DNA of 64,000 nucleotides, from the NCBI GenBank assembly GCA_936432065.2, contig OW386289.2, positions 168,639,348-168,703,347 of the forward strand, read 5' to 3'. Origin of the DNA: Rutpela maculata. Its lineage: Eukaryota > Arthropoda > Insecta > Coleoptera > Cerambycidae. A model generated the notes under the pieces. It was not told the origin of the DNA, did no database searches, and saw only the letters and a list, made by a program, of their open reading frames with translations. Each line of letters begins with the position of its first letter. Within the stretch, counting starts at the first letter, position 1. Both the position numbers and the translations under genes were made by a program. Positions 1 through 11,240 of this stretch are shown one piece after another.

Positions 1-1690
1 GACACACAGCATACTAGAAAGCCCCACTATGTTTTCGAGCAGATGTTCAGAATTCCTTTCACTTTTTCTATCTTCAAAAGAAACATACACACACTCACAC
101 ATGAATATTTTGTGAGCATGTACCTATCGACACGTCTACTTCTTACTATCTATCTTTTTTCCTATATATGCACACAAAATCTCTGCTCAAAAAATTTTTC
201 CAAAAAAATGTTATTGGTTTTTTTACAATAACTCCGTTAATTTTTATGATATCAGGTTCATCCAAAAACCATTTGAAAGGTAATTTCAAGGGCTATAAGA
301 TCGTATTAAATTTAATCTTTTAAAACCCTTATTTTTTAAAAGATAAAAGGTTAAAGGGCCCCGGTTACATGGTTCTCGCAGTAAAATTTAGGCTTTAAAC
401 GTTTCTATCTCGGTTATTTTTTATCCTACAAAAATAAAAAAAAACTAAAACCTTTGTTAAAAAAAACTCAAATTTCGTTCTCTATTATTTTTAACGTATA
501 TCGAGTATTTTTGGAGTTATTATCAAAAGAAAATGAAATTTACGAAAATTTGAAAAATTCTGATTTTAAATCATTAAAGTCATTACTTATGCTAAAATAA
601 AGAAAGTCTTATAGGGATTACTATAAATTTTAATTTTTGTGGAAATGGCGTAGGTTTTATTTTTCACTTTTTCCTAAAAAATTCGAAAGGGTCCTCTTAT
701 TTTCATCATAACTTCTTAATTTTGATGCTATCAACTTCTTCTATAGCTCATTTGATAGGTATTTCTGAGTACTTTGAAAAGTGTTCAGTAAGTATATTTT
801 ATAAAATGCATCGTTTTCCCGTTATTTAAGCTTGAATACTTAGATTTGAGTACTCGCCGAAAAAAAATATACATTCAATTACCTATAGCTCACTTTGAAT
901 TAATATTAAAAGGTTTTTAAAGAAGGAATTTATTCATTTTTTTATCAGCTTCAATTTTGGCAATGACAACTTTTTTGTAAAAACTTATAGTTTTTGAGTT
1001 ATTTATGAAAAACTGCTTTAAAACATGCATTTTTTTCACGAAAAATCAAAATCTTTGATCTTTAATAACTCAAAAAGTATTGATTTATTTTAATAACTTT
1101 ATATAACAAATTTTGCTTAGAATTGGTCCCTCTATCGATTCCTGGGGCTATTTTTCATAAAATAATTTCCACCCCCGAGAAGGGGTGGCATGGCATCCAC
1201 CCCTAGGGTAAAAGCGCAAGTTGGCACTATGTCACTTTTGTTTCTTGAGGTATCCTCTAACTACTCACAAATTTTCATGAAAATCGATGGAGGTTCAACG
1301 AAATCGGAGGTGAAAACCTTCAGTGACTGTACTAAACAAGGCTCTCGCACTGAGTGATATTACTTACGATAATTTTCTCATATTTACCTTCTTTCATGAT
1401 CGGTTCCCACTTCCGTTTCTGTTTTTTATCTGAATTATTTCTCTCTAATCACAAACTCGTAAAATTATAACGCCTTTGTAAATCATAATAACATTTCAAA
1501 CCACGTTAAATAAGCGGCCTGACGTCCGCTCCGTCTGGAATCAATTGTCAATTTTGTCAGATTTTTCTTTATATTTTTACTAATTAAATACTATTATTCC
1601 TTTTGAATTTTGATTGTTTCAATTTGTCATGACTGTTTGATTTTCGTTTTTAATTTTGTTAAGCTGACTTGACCCTGCCCTATCTAACCC
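1..1690. other. AT-rich stretch without a gene
   Basis: No open frame here resembles a protein I know. From about 240 to 1330 the text looks like dispersed-repeat sequence, with many A/T runs and a short GC hairpin near 1170-1188 (CCACCCC facing GGGGTGG), but I see no second copy in this window. From 1330 to 1690 I see nothing. Confidence 0.5.
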
Positions 1691-1691
1691 T

Positions 1692-1800
1692 TCAACTGTC
1701 ACGGCGCTGCTCGTCGGGATGTCTGGCCGGCAGCGTACACGCACGTCGGAAATGCCTTATTCCACATAAATGTATTTGTATTGAATTGAACTGGACTAAG
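1692..1800 (+). repeat. Retroposon 3'-end fragment
   Basis: The block with GGCGCTGC and TGTCTGGCCGGC, followed by ATAAATG and TTGAATTGAA, resembles the minus-strand blocks near 54,270-54,358 and 63,840-64,000, allowing for several substitutions. The AT-rich tail with a polyadenylation-like ATAAAT suggests the 3' end of a LINE or SINE. The parent element is not identified. Confidence 0.35.
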
Positions 1801-1983
1801 AAATTGAGGTTGGCGATCGCCGTAGATCTTTTTTCTTTCATTGCAACTATAAACTTAAAGTTGCAATATTGCAAAAAAGGGTTTAAATACTTCAACACAT
1901 TCGAAAGCGGATATTTCAAGTAGTACATCATATTATCCAGGACGGAACCGTCATGTCAGCGCGCGACTCCGTCCCACACTTGA

Positions 1984-2213
1984 CCGGCACGCATGGTAGC
2001 GCAGCGTACTAAAGCGTATTAGTAGCGAGCACGCATGATCACACCGTCTAGCGTGTACTGGATTCGATCCCCAACCCCGTCAGCGATAATGTCGGTGGTT
2101 AATGCATGTTGTCTGTATTTTCTCAGTTGTTGTTTCCGGATAGCCTTGACTTTCGATTTGGGGGTTATCTACTATGTGTGGTGTGTTGTGTTATGTTATG
2201 TAATTATTTTTAG
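1984..2213 (+). repeat. tRNA-derived SINE, copy 1
   Basis: This is one of four same-strand copies (also at 12,835, 16,472 and 41,733). It has an A-box-like start, GGTAGCGCAGCG, and a B-box-like GATTCGATCCCC at about 2060. A body with TTCGATTTGGGGGTT follows, and the copy ends in TGTGTGGTGTG and TTATGT repeats. The layout of pol III tRNA head, unrelated body and short tandem tail is that of a tRNA-derived SINE. It codes for nothing. Confidence 0.8.
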
Positions 2214-2811
2214 TTACAATAAATCAGCAATTCTCTTATGTGACTTGTTTCTTTGGCTCTAATTAGTCCATTACATTGATATAAACTATCGTTTCGACGT
2301 ACAAGACCTCACAGTGGCATTTCCTCCCTAGCGATTTGAAATATTAGACCCACATATGCGGGCGCCCAAAGAACCGTGTTATTCTACTTCATTTATGTTC
2401 ATGCTCCAGTATACAAATACGTATAAAATTAATGCAGTATGCAGTACATATAATAAAGTTCCCTTCCGTTATACGGTTTCCTGCTTCTATGAAATATATC
2501 TTAAACATGATCGCTAAAGTTTAAATATTCATGACCTATAACAGTACATAACCACTTGAACCGATGCTGAAGCCAAATTCAATATATTAGATTTATATCT
2601 GGAACTACACAGCCAGAATATATTATAGCACAACGTTGTCTATTAATAAATAAGTGTCAACATACAGTTTGTGCCGCCTTCGTGTCAGAAAACATAAGTT
2701 GCAATAAGATGTAAGCATCTTTGACAGTTTATTAATTTTTTTTTTGTAACTGACGAACATTCTATAAAATAATATTCGCAGTTTTTTAAGATAAATGAAT
2801 GTTTTAAGTAT
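2214..2811. other. No feature seen
   Basis: This is AT-rich intergenic sequence. I see no ORF, repeat pair or RNA gene in it. Confidence 0.5.
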
Positions 2812-3170
2812 AATTTATAGATAGATAGATGGATAGATAGATCTTTATTAACCATTCAGAGATACACTGAATATACATTATGGCAAGTTAAACATGGATA
2901 ATAATAATTAATAAATAAAAGCATAAAAAAATATAATATTTTTGTAGTCAAATACAAGGTAAAAAAAAACATGATAACAAAATATGTATGTACCCACACA
3001 TACATATAATAATAATCTTTATTGGTTTAATACTTTAAAATAAAATAATACTTTAAAAATAATACATAGTTGAAGTACAATATAAATATAAATACAATCA
3101 AACAATATAAAGCAAAAGGACAAGATTCGGCATAGCCGCTTTTCAATCTTGCCTAAAAATCTTAAATTCT
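2812..3170 (-). repeat. Two LINE-like 3' tails, minus strand
   Basis: Read on the minus strand, AATAAAG followed by (ATCT)n tetranucleotides lies at about 2815-2862, and AATAAAG followed by ATTATTATTAT lies at about 3005-3025. A polyadenylation signal followed by a microsatellite tail is typical of 3' ends of insect non-LTR retrotransposons. The sequence upstream (to about 3170 on the minus strand) is too decayed to classify. Confidence 0.45.
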
Positions 3171-3675
3171 AGACACATAATACACACACAAGCTTGACTC
3201 CACTATACGTTCTCGCTACCCCATTAAAAATTTTGTTTCATATGGGTTTGAAGACTTGTATCTTTCCTAAAATTTGAAAATATTCTAAAGTGTGTCATAT
3301 TTATAAAAAAAAAGGTGACAAACAAAAGGGGGAATTTAATTTTGCATTATTGCACTGAACACTTGGTATATTGTTATAGAATTTCTTTAAACTGTAAACC
3401 GTAGGTCTTATGGTCTTTCTGCATGCCAAAAAGCAAATGAGGATCTTCTACGCGAAAAAATGTTATAAAACACACTGGATTTCAAATGCTTTTAAACCAT
3501 TATGCAGCTTATAAAATTTCAATCAAATCGTTTTGTTTGCACAAATGATATGCGAGATATCCTCGAGAGCTCGATAAAATGGACAGCCTGTATATAGACA
3601 AAGCTCTTGAATTTCCTTTTACGGCTAAGAAGTTTTGAACATTCTGCAACAAATTCATTTTATATTCATCCGTTA
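3171..3675. other. Unclassified sequence upstream of the direct repeat
   Basis: There is no supported ORF. It may be the decayed body of the minus-strand LINE whose tail lies at 3005, but no RT motif is visible. Confidence 0.3.
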
Positions 3676-3863
3676 TACAAAGTCACATATCACGTAAATT
3701 CCAATTTTTTTCTCGCCATATTATATTTCCTTTATTCTCTGGGCGGCATAGCCAGTTAACCACATGTCTTTCTGGTTGTTTTCCAACTGTGATACGCAAT
3801 CTTAAGCACGCGTTTCGCATCAAAAGAAATCCCAATAGGAATGTACATAAGCGGAGTTCCGGG
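3676..3863 (+). repeat. 185-bp direct repeat, copy A
   Basis: This block, starting ACAAAGTCACATATCACG, recurs in the same orientation at 4819-5007 with only a few mismatches. The two copies are about 1.14 kb apart. No terminal TG/CA, inverted ends or clear target duplication identify it as an LTR or DNA transposon. It may be a local segmental duplication or part of a larger repeat. Confidence 0.75.
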
Positions 3864-4818
3864 GTTGCTCCAAATGTCAGTTGCAAATCTAAGAGACTGC
3901 CAGATGCGCGTCAATGCACTTAATTATTTTAATCTGCCATATGTTCTTTCTATCGATGCAAATCTTTTACGTTTTAACGGAAATGGCAAGAGGAATAGAC
4001 GTACAAGGGAGCTGATTGTAAAATAATGTGTCAAACCTCCAGGCTCTGACTTAACATGTAGAATTACGATATTTCAACTGTGGTGAAAATATCTTTGCTC
4101 GTATTCAATTTTTTCCATTAGTTTGAGAACATTATTTACCTCCTTCAAATCTGTATTGTACGTGCAAAATGCTTTCATTCTTTGATATATTGCATAACAC
4201 TCAGAAAAGATCAAATGCGGTCAAAATAGGCCAACATTCGGTTGTTGATGAATTAAAAAAAGTATGAAATATAGAAGCGGCGTCCTTAATATCGTGTAAA
4301 TAGTTTTCGAAAGAAAGTTTTGCCGGAATCTCTGTTCCAGTGCCCTTTTCGAAAAAAAATATGTCTATACTAAATTAAAGACGAATAAATTCTGTGCAAT
4401 TTAGCTCTTATTTTTTGTGGGACGAATGGTTTCAACACTTGTGTGAGGTGAGCTGTCACTTATGATGCACCTATGTAAAGGATGGTTACAACTTCGGCGA
4501 CAGTTTCAAAATCAGGAGCGCTGAAACACGCTAACATAATAGTTATCAGTGAAGATAGCTTATAGCAGGCGATCAGTGTATAAATAAAACAACCACAATA
4601 AAACAATGGTTTATTTTATATACGAAAACTACTTACAAAGGAAAAGTAAAACAAGTACAAGCAAAGTACCGGAATTATCTAACCTACTCGTGCAACAAAA
4701 CTATTAAACAACGCAGCAAAATAAACTGAGCGGTAGCCAAAAGTTGAAGGAATATTATCGTTTGTGGTGTGGACGGACGGCTATGACAAATTATGTACAA
4801 AAAATGTATGGTTATTAA
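3864..4818. other. Spacer between the 185-bp repeats
   Basis: There is no supported gene. The short ORFs here lack recognisable motifs. The sequence could be the unique part of a small retroelement bounded by the direct repeats, but no priming site or polypurine tract is evident. Confidence 0.35.
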
Positions 4819-5007
4819 GACAAAGTCACATATCACGTAAATTCCAATTTTTTTCTCGCCATATTATATTTCCTTTATTCTCTGGACGGCATAGCCAGTT
4901 AACCACATGTCTTTCTGGTTGTTTTCCAACTGTGATACGCAATCTTAAGCACGCATTTCGCATCAAAATAAATCCCAATAGGAATGCAGATAAGCGAAGT
5001 TCCTGGG
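4819..5007 (+). repeat. 185-bp direct repeat, copy B
   Basis: This is the second copy of the block at 3676-3863. The match runs from ACAAAGTCACATATCACG to about GGAATGCAGATAAGCG and then fades. An RT fragment begins about 55 bases downstream. Confidence 0.75.
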
Positions 5008-5061
5008 TAAAGTTGCTGGATTATTTTTTAGTTTAACAATCAAAAGCAGGACTGAGTAAAT

Positions 5062-7388
5062 CCTAACTTTCTCAAATTAAAGTTGAGCAATTTGGGAATT
5101 TTAGGCAAAATACTGAACTGGGTAATGTCATATTTAGATAACAGAAACATACTCGTTTCCATAAATTCAGAAATCTGTGACACTTATGACATGGATATTG
5201 ATGTGGGGCAAGGGTCAATTATTGGACCATTACTTTTTCTAATATTTATCAATGACCTCCCAAGGAACAATTTAAGTCATTTGGACTTGAAGAGGTTTTA
5301 AGAAAGGTTTGTTAGGGTTAGAAAATAGTCTTGTGCTTTATTGATGTTGTAGTTAAGGCCTTTTAGGCTTCAAGTATACTTGCTCTTATATGGTAAGTTT
5401 TAAAGCATTCTGTATGACCTAATTATAGAGCTAATTTGCTTCTAGGATAATATGTATTTGTAATGGGTTTATCATAACCTACATAAAACTCTCCATAAAG
5501 CTAATTAGTTTTATGAACGTCTTAAATTCCATTTAGATTTAAAGCGGCTTTAAATTATTCTTATTTTAACATATTTGCAATAAATGCATTTTAAATCCTT
5601 TTTAAAACTCGACATTTTCAATGCCTATTAGTACTTATTAAAGGCCATTACAAAACTAGACTGTTAAAGCATCCTTGATAAATGTTGTGATGAAACCGTT
5701 ATGAAGAAAAAAAGGCCTCTATAAATCGAAAAGGCAAATTTTAATTCCATAAAACACTTTTGAAAACCTCAATAAAACATTTATTATAAAAATAATAAAC
5801 AATATGTCTGCCCGAAGTGTCGTTGATGTTTGTGTGTATGTGTGTGTTAATTAAAAGCATTTCACGACTTACTGATGTGTAATTAACTTTTTTTTGGAAA
5901 GGTGGAAGAAAATAAAAAAGAGTAGCCATTTTAAAAGGACTGTTAAAACACACACACACACACACAAATTATTTTGAGGTTAAGTTTTAAGTTTTTTGTA
6001 TCAAATGTCAACGTCCCAAACGTTTTATTACAGCTTTTATCAAGTCCATGTGATCTTTGCCAAGTGCATTTGTATTTTTGTAAGGAAGGGATTATTTGTG
6101 ATAGTATACAAAAAGACTAAAGGGACTTAATTTAGAGTAAATGTTCTAGGTCATTACCATTATTATTAGAAAATGTAGTTTAATAAGAGGACTGTAGAAT
6201 GACAATTAGGTTTTTAGTTTGGCCGGCCATGTTTTTCTTGTTATATACAAATATTCAAGGTTCACAATTATAATTATTAATAATTATCACTTTTTTTTTA
6301 GCAAATTAACGTACAAGAGACGACTGAAAATTACCGTGGGAACCGAGAAGCAGCCTACTTTTTTAAATTTGCTGATTACGTGTCTGTGCAAATTTTATAT
6401 GGATATTAAAATCATTATTATTTCTGAGGGACCCGTGTTTTTTTAGCCTTTTTTTGTAGTTTTAACGATAAAATGCCGTTGGTTTTAATTTTTTGTCATA
6501 CCTGATGTCTTTTTATTACCTTTTAAATCGACCTTAGAGAGGTTATAGTGCCACTCTACGCTTTATAAATTTCAAATTCCATTTTATCTTCAATAGGTCT
6601 GATGGTGTGTTTACTTAAATCAGTTTAGAAAAAATAAGTGCACTAAAATTATTTGGAATCCTTTGTGGACATTCTTATAGCTTCTCAGTTCTAAAACGAA
6701 CTTATAAGAGTTTTAAAAACCAGTTTTAAGGTAGCCTTCTAGGTGTTTTCTAGAAATGCAGGAAGCTAATAAAAAAGCTTCCAGTAGCTTTAAAATAGGT
6801 TTTAAGAAAGGTTTTAAAACGGCCTGAACAAGGTTTTCAAGAGCGGCACTATGCCTCACTAAGGAGTTTTATGATGGAATTTAAAAAGGCCTTAACAACC
6901 TTCATAAGGGTGGGCCCTTTTAGTTTACAAGTCGCTTTATGATGGTTTTAAGGATATTGTTACAGCAAAATAGATATTTCAAGGCATTTTATAAATAGTT
7001 TTATAGCACCCTTGTATATATTTAAGAAACCAAAATTGTTCCTTGAGCTTCCATCATTTCTTACCGAAGGAGACATTTTTATGTACGCTGCTGATGATAC
7101 ATCGGTAGTCATGCTAATAATATACAGGATTTAGAATATATGGCAGTTAAAACAGTTAATCGACTGGTACCAGAAAACTTAACTTATAGTTAATACCAGA
7201 AAGACAATTTTTGTCTATTTCTCAACTTCATTAACTAAATCAGTTCCAATTTTAAACTGTATAGAAGCTAGTGATGAGGCAAGATTTCTGGGAACTATTC
7301 TAGACTCAGCACTTGGTTTCTCTAGTCATCTAGACAGCTTATGTTCGAAACTAGCTACGAGTACATACGCATTAATAAATCTAAAAAA
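5062..7388 (+). pseudogene. LINE reverse transcriptase relic, split by a hAT-like element
   Basis: The frame from about 5062 reads an RT finger/palm segment: KLSNLGILGKILNWVMSYLD, then GQGSIIGPLLFLIFINDLP. It breaks at 5254-5261 and resumes at 7045-7052 with LPSFLTEGDIFMYAADDTS, so the protein is continuous once the 1.78-kb insert is removed. The catalytic YADD box is altered to YAADD by one extra alanine codon. Further on, a LINE-type segment reads GTILDSALGFSSHLDSLCSK (about 7290-7350), after stop codons. The order and motifs match Jockey-like insect LINEs. The 5' part is missing, and a HINE-like element truncates the 3' part at 7389. It is not functional. Confidence 0.85.
5262..7044. mobile_element. 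Nonautonomous hAT-like element in the LINE
   Basis: The element is 1783 bp long and bounded by short terminal inverted repeats AAGGAACAATTT and AAATTGTTCCTT. It is flanked by GACCTCCC (5254-5261) and GAGCTTCC (7045-7052), which match at 6 of 8 positions, as expected for an aged 8-bp hAT duplication. Removing it and one flank restores the RT reading frame across D-L-P-S-F-L. It has no transposase ORF; the interior is rich in TTTTAAG and AAGGCC motifs. An inverted, slightly shorter copy lies at 25,591-27,231. Confidence 0.75.
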
Positions 7389-7836
7389 CTGCTGCCCAAG
7401 GAATCACTACTTCCACATCCAGATTTTCTATCCAAGTCTCTCACAACGAAAAAAAATTGTATGTGGAAATAATTGTTTATGGAACTTTAATAAAAGTAAT
7501 ATTTGAAATTGTCTACCCCAAAAACCCATAAAACGATATGCCACGTCGGGAGTGGAGGTGGGGGTGGTGGAAGGGGGTGATAGTGATAGTTCTTGTACAC
7601 ACACTAAATCACAATTTTATTTTTTTCACTCCTTTTAATAACGAGGTGGTGGTGGTAATGGGGGGTCGCTAATGCCAACAAATTTTTTGAGACCTTCTCT
7701 TATATATACTAAATATCAATTTTATGGACTCTTACTTGCTTGATTTACCTATTTACCCCCATTTACCCCAATTTAACTTTAACTTTTCCAGAGTAATCGT
7801 GCGCACAAAAAAGTTACAGACAGACAGGCCGACAGT
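7389..7836 (+). mobile_element. HINE-like element, copy 1 (truncated)
   Basis: It begins GCTGCCCAAGGAATCACTAC and runs through the family core (the CCCATAAAACGATA block) to the GACAGACAGG microsatellite, where homology stops. The end that carries the hairpin is missing. It sits directly against the LINE fragment that ends at 7388, so it probably inserted into that LINE. The core ORFs are not genes. Confidence 0.75.
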
Positions 7837-9442
7837 TTGTTATCCTATTATCTCGTGAATTTGCAGGATGTGACACTACTAAATCTATATTTGGACAAGA
7901 AAAAAGTAAATAATAAAACTTCTAGAGCAAGAACCAGGGTTGAAAGATGACATTGACAAGTTTAATGATGAGGGACCCACAGATACAGACATAAAAAAAG
8001 GCTGGAGAAACTTCACTTTTATTTTTACATGAATATGAACATGAAAAAAAATTACACAATGATTACAGATTCGAACAGCTCCAAATGTTATATTAAATTT
8101 AATATCTTGCAGTTGACCAGGCAACCGCACTGGCAAACGTTACTTGTTGGAAAGCTGGTTAAAATTGTACAGTACTTTACAAGAACCGAAAAAGGGTTTA
8201 ATTTTTTAATTCAACCACTATTATAGATGTTAGTGGCACTGAAGAAAAAAAATTGAAGGATATTCTATTCATCTTTTGATTTAGTGCAAGTTTTTTTATT
8301 AAAACGCCGATAACATAATTTCATTTATAATAGATAAATTTTAAGTTGCTGCATCTCGATCATTTTTTCTCATCAGCAACGCAAAAAAAGAAAATAAACA
8401 AAAGTTTGCCTAGTTTAAAAAAGGTTTGTTGAAATATTTTTTTTATTTAATGCACATTTTTCAAGTAAAAGATGAAAAACTCTATTTCCGTCCAATACTG
8501 GTTTCTTCAAAGGTATTTGTACAGACAATTCTAAAAATAAATGGACTAGCTAGCCTTGCTATCCCTTATTGAAAATCAAATTTATCGCACTATTAAGTTT
8601 GTACAGCCGGAAATAGGTTCAAAATATTAAACATGAATAAATGTGTATAGAAACAAATCATCCAAAAAATGAATACTGAACTGATAGGGCAATAATTATT
8701 AAAGAAGTTTTGCTGTGTGTTTTATTAATTAACCGGCAAATCGCCTAGTATATAAAAAGCCGCACATCCGAGTTAATACTCTATCATTAAAAACAAATGT
8801 AGAGGAGTGTTGTTTCCCGAAGTAACTTATAAACTTCCAATTTCCCACGTCTGTTTGGGAAAATCAAGTAGATAGCGAATTTCCAGCCGAATGCAATGTT
8901 CGTGTTCAGTGATTTCTGAGTGATGGATACACGCAGCATCCATTATCCACCTGCTGGTGATGCCCTTTTGCCTCTCCGTAATCGCATGCCAATCATTCCG
9001 TTGATTAAAGACACTAACGGAAGGTACAAGTGACACATGCATTAGCCCTTATTTCCCAAACGTAATTTGGCTGCGCCGTAAAGAAAACAACAGCACAACA
9101 ACAAAAGTTTTAACTATAAATATTCAGTTCAATGCAAATTCTAATTTTTCTGCTGCACTAGACATTAATATGTCGTCGTTAGACGTTTTTCAGGAGGTAA
9201 ATGACTAATCAAAATTTCAGATAGAGTTTTGAAAACCATAGCGGGCTAACTTGGTAGTAAATCATACGTTATAGTTTTCTTTGTTTTCGTCAGGGCCTAT
9301 CCGTTACCGAGAATATTTTCGTTTGCCGCAATTTGCCTTTAAAGGGGTAGAATAGAATGGAATAAACTAAAATACAACAGAACAGAATTTATAAACCTTC
9401 AATGTGTTTTAAAATAACGGGGTGTTGCAGTATTCAATAGCA
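7837..9442. other. Gene-free stretch with a possible unique island
   Basis: There are no transposon motifs from 7840 to 8740. From 8740 to 9060 the base composition is more balanced and the text looks non-repetitive (it includes CGTAATCGCATGCCAATC), so it could be ancestral unique or regulatory sequence. The 71-codon minus-strand ORF there has no motif I recognise. Confidence 0.3.
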
Positions 9443-9450
9443 CACATTGT

Positions 9451-9630
9451 CAGAGCCGTACTCAGACCGGTTTTCTCGGGTCACTTTTCCGAGGCCCGGC
9501 CCTATAAGGGGCCCCGCCCGGTCCTAAAAAAAATTAAAAATAACGCAATTTAATCCTTCCCATTTTTTAAAATCCTTTGCAAAATAAGGGGCCCCGGAAG
9601 ATTTACTCGCCAAAGTTGGGTACGGCTCTG
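9451..9630. mobile_element. hAT MITE, 180 bp
   Basis: It has terminal inverted repeats CAGAGCCGTAC and GTACGGCTCTG and inner facing GGGGCCCC blocks. The flanks are CACATTGT (9443-9450) and CACATTGA (9631-9638), a 7/8 match to an 8-bp target duplication. CAG-type termini with an 8-bp duplication are the hallmark of hAT. No coding capacity. Confidence 0.85.
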
Positions 9631-9667
9631 CACATTGATTATACAAATATAAAACATAAAAAAAAAA

Positions 9668-10359
9668 CCGCTGCCCAAGGTATCACTACTTCCACATCCA
9701 GATTCTCTATCCAAGTCACTCACAACGAAAAAACTTTGTATGTGAAAATCATTGTTTATGCAACTTTAATAATATAATATTTGAAATCCTCTACCCCAAA
9801 AACCCATAAAACGATACCCCACATCGGTAGTGGGGGGTGGATGAAGTAAAAAAATATTTTGACGTTTCTGGTTCCTGTACATGCACTAAATCATATTTTT
9901 TTTCATCCCCTTTAATAAGGAGGTGGGGGTGGTAATGGGGGTGGCTAATGCCAAAAATTTTTTTGAAACCTCAGCTTCTCTTGTATATACTAAATACCAA
10001 TTTCATTGACTCTCACCTGCTTGATTTACCCATTTACCCCAAATTTACCCCAATTTACCCCAAATTTACCCCAATTTACCCCCCAACCCTTCGACGGAAC
10101 AAGATGAAAATATAATCTAGTTCTAGATCTCGTTAAAGTACATAAGTGTACCAAATTTCAAGTCAATATCTCAAACGGTTCCAGAGTAAACGTGCGCACA
10201 AAAAAAAAAAAGTTACAGACAGACAGACCGACAGACAGAAATTTTTTTTTCGCTCAAACTTAAAATCTCGACGTTTCATGACATTTTAAGCCTATTTGGG
10301 CAATAAAAATTTTTAAATTTTTTTTTGTCGTTACTATACTTCCACTGGACGTGGAAGTA
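9668..10359 (+). mobile_element. HINE-like element, copy 2 (full length)
   Basis: It runs from CCGCTGCCCAAGG to the terminal hairpin CTTCCACTGGACGTGGAAG. Inside are ACTTCCACATCCAG close to the start, a run of TTTACCCC units, a (GACA/GACC)n microsatellite, and the block CTCGACGTTTCATGACATT. Subterminal inverted repeats plus a central tetranucleotide repeat, without a coding region, resemble DINE-1/HINE nonautonomous Helitron-like elements. This classification is an inference; the repeat family itself is directly visible. Confidence 0.8.
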
Positions 10360-10483
10360 ATAAAAATGTATAAAGTAATAAACATTCATACACCAATAAA
10401 CGTTTATAAATACACTAAAATCAGCAAAAAATTATGTTCTGATATGAACATTGGTCAAGAACTTGAGGTACAAAAGTTATCTG

Positions 10484-10852
10484 GGGGCGAGCGTAGAGGC
10501 GACTTCAATGTGAATATCAGTCGATATTCCGTTGAAGCAACGTCGAGCGCGGTTAGTACTTGGATGGGGTCCCATCTTGGAAAATACAGCGTTCTCGTCC
10601 CACCTTCTAGCGGCTTGTATATCACTGTATACGCGGAAGTTACGTAATTTCAGACGAGGATTACGTAGTTGATATACCATCCTTCGGAGGGGATGTAAAG
10701 CAGGCGGTCCCTTGTCTATTAAATGTTAGGCAAGTAAAAGATCCCTACTCTTCTTAAGGGAAGAGGTTCGGCAAAATTTCCAGGTTGTGGGGGTAGCTCG
10801 TCTCCCGGCGTCGGTGATAGGCCCTGGTAGCGGAAATAGGCCGACGTTAAAT
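10484..10852 (+). repeat. 5S-rRNA-derived SINE, copy A
   Basis: The first 110 or so bases follow insect 5S rRNA. The stretch GCGCGGTTAGTACTTGGATG at 10,545-10,565 is nearly identical to the 5S internal promoter (box C region) and is preceded by AAGCAACGTCGAGC. A non-5S body follows, ending in TTCGGCAAAATTTCCAGG and GGCCGACGTTAAATA. This head-body layout is the SINE3 class. A second copy, split by an insertion, is at 44,785-46,937. The copies differ by many substitutions, so neither is very recent. A 98-codon ORF across the head is incidental. Confidence 0.85.
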
Positions 10853-11039
10853 AGTTAAAAAATATATATATATTTCCTTTACAAGGTTTAAAAATATATT
10901 TTTCTATCCTGTGGAATAAGAGAATAAAAAGAAAAATGCGAAAACTGAAGGAAAATCGATGGAAATTCTATGTAATGCTTATTTTTCAAGCAAAATGCTA
11001 ATAACAGTAATTCGATCCATCATAATACAAAAAATTATA

Positions 11040-11240
11040 TACTGTACTTCGGGTTAATTGAAATGATGCAGTCCTACAGAATATCTTGAAATTGTTTGCG
11101 TATGAGATAAACCTTACACCATAATTTAATGGCAATGTCAGTAACGAATATTACGCACAAAAAATGTCCCAGACTCGAACCCTGAGGCACTCCAGTAGTT
11201 TGGGAGAAATTGATGGACTGGTAAGTAAGGTATTGCATAA
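11040..11240 (-). pseudogene. LINE RT fragment (VPQGS box)
   Basis: On the minus strand the frame reads SINFSQTTGVPQGSSLGHFL and then CVIFVTDIAIKLWCK, the RT motif that normally reads GVPQGSxLGPLLFxIFxNDI. The catalytic aspartate box that should follow is replaced by IRKQF. Only about 65 codons survive, with stops on both sides. It is a dead Jockey/CR1-type LINE fragment. Confidence 0.75.

Noticed and set aside
1984..2213. A functional tRNA gene at the SINE heads
   Set aside because: The A and B boxes are recognisable but the arms do not fold into a full cloverleaf, and the same non-tRNA body follows in all four copies.
3676..5007. Full LTR retrotransposon bounded by the 185-bp repeats
   Set aside because: There are no TG/CA ends, primer-binding site, polypurine tract or gag-pol sequence between them.
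5741..5965. 75-codon ORF shared with 26,516-26,746
   Set aside because: It is present because both loci are copies of one element. It starts in a CA/GT dinucleotide repeat and has no transposase features.
10545..10600. A genuine 5S rRNA gene
   Set aside because: Only about 110 bases resemble 5S, the helices are disrupted, and a repeated non-5S body follows immediately.
10351..10647. 98-codon ORF over the 5S SINE
   Set aside because: It runs across the 5S-derived head and unrelated upstream DNA. The 5S explanation is stronger.
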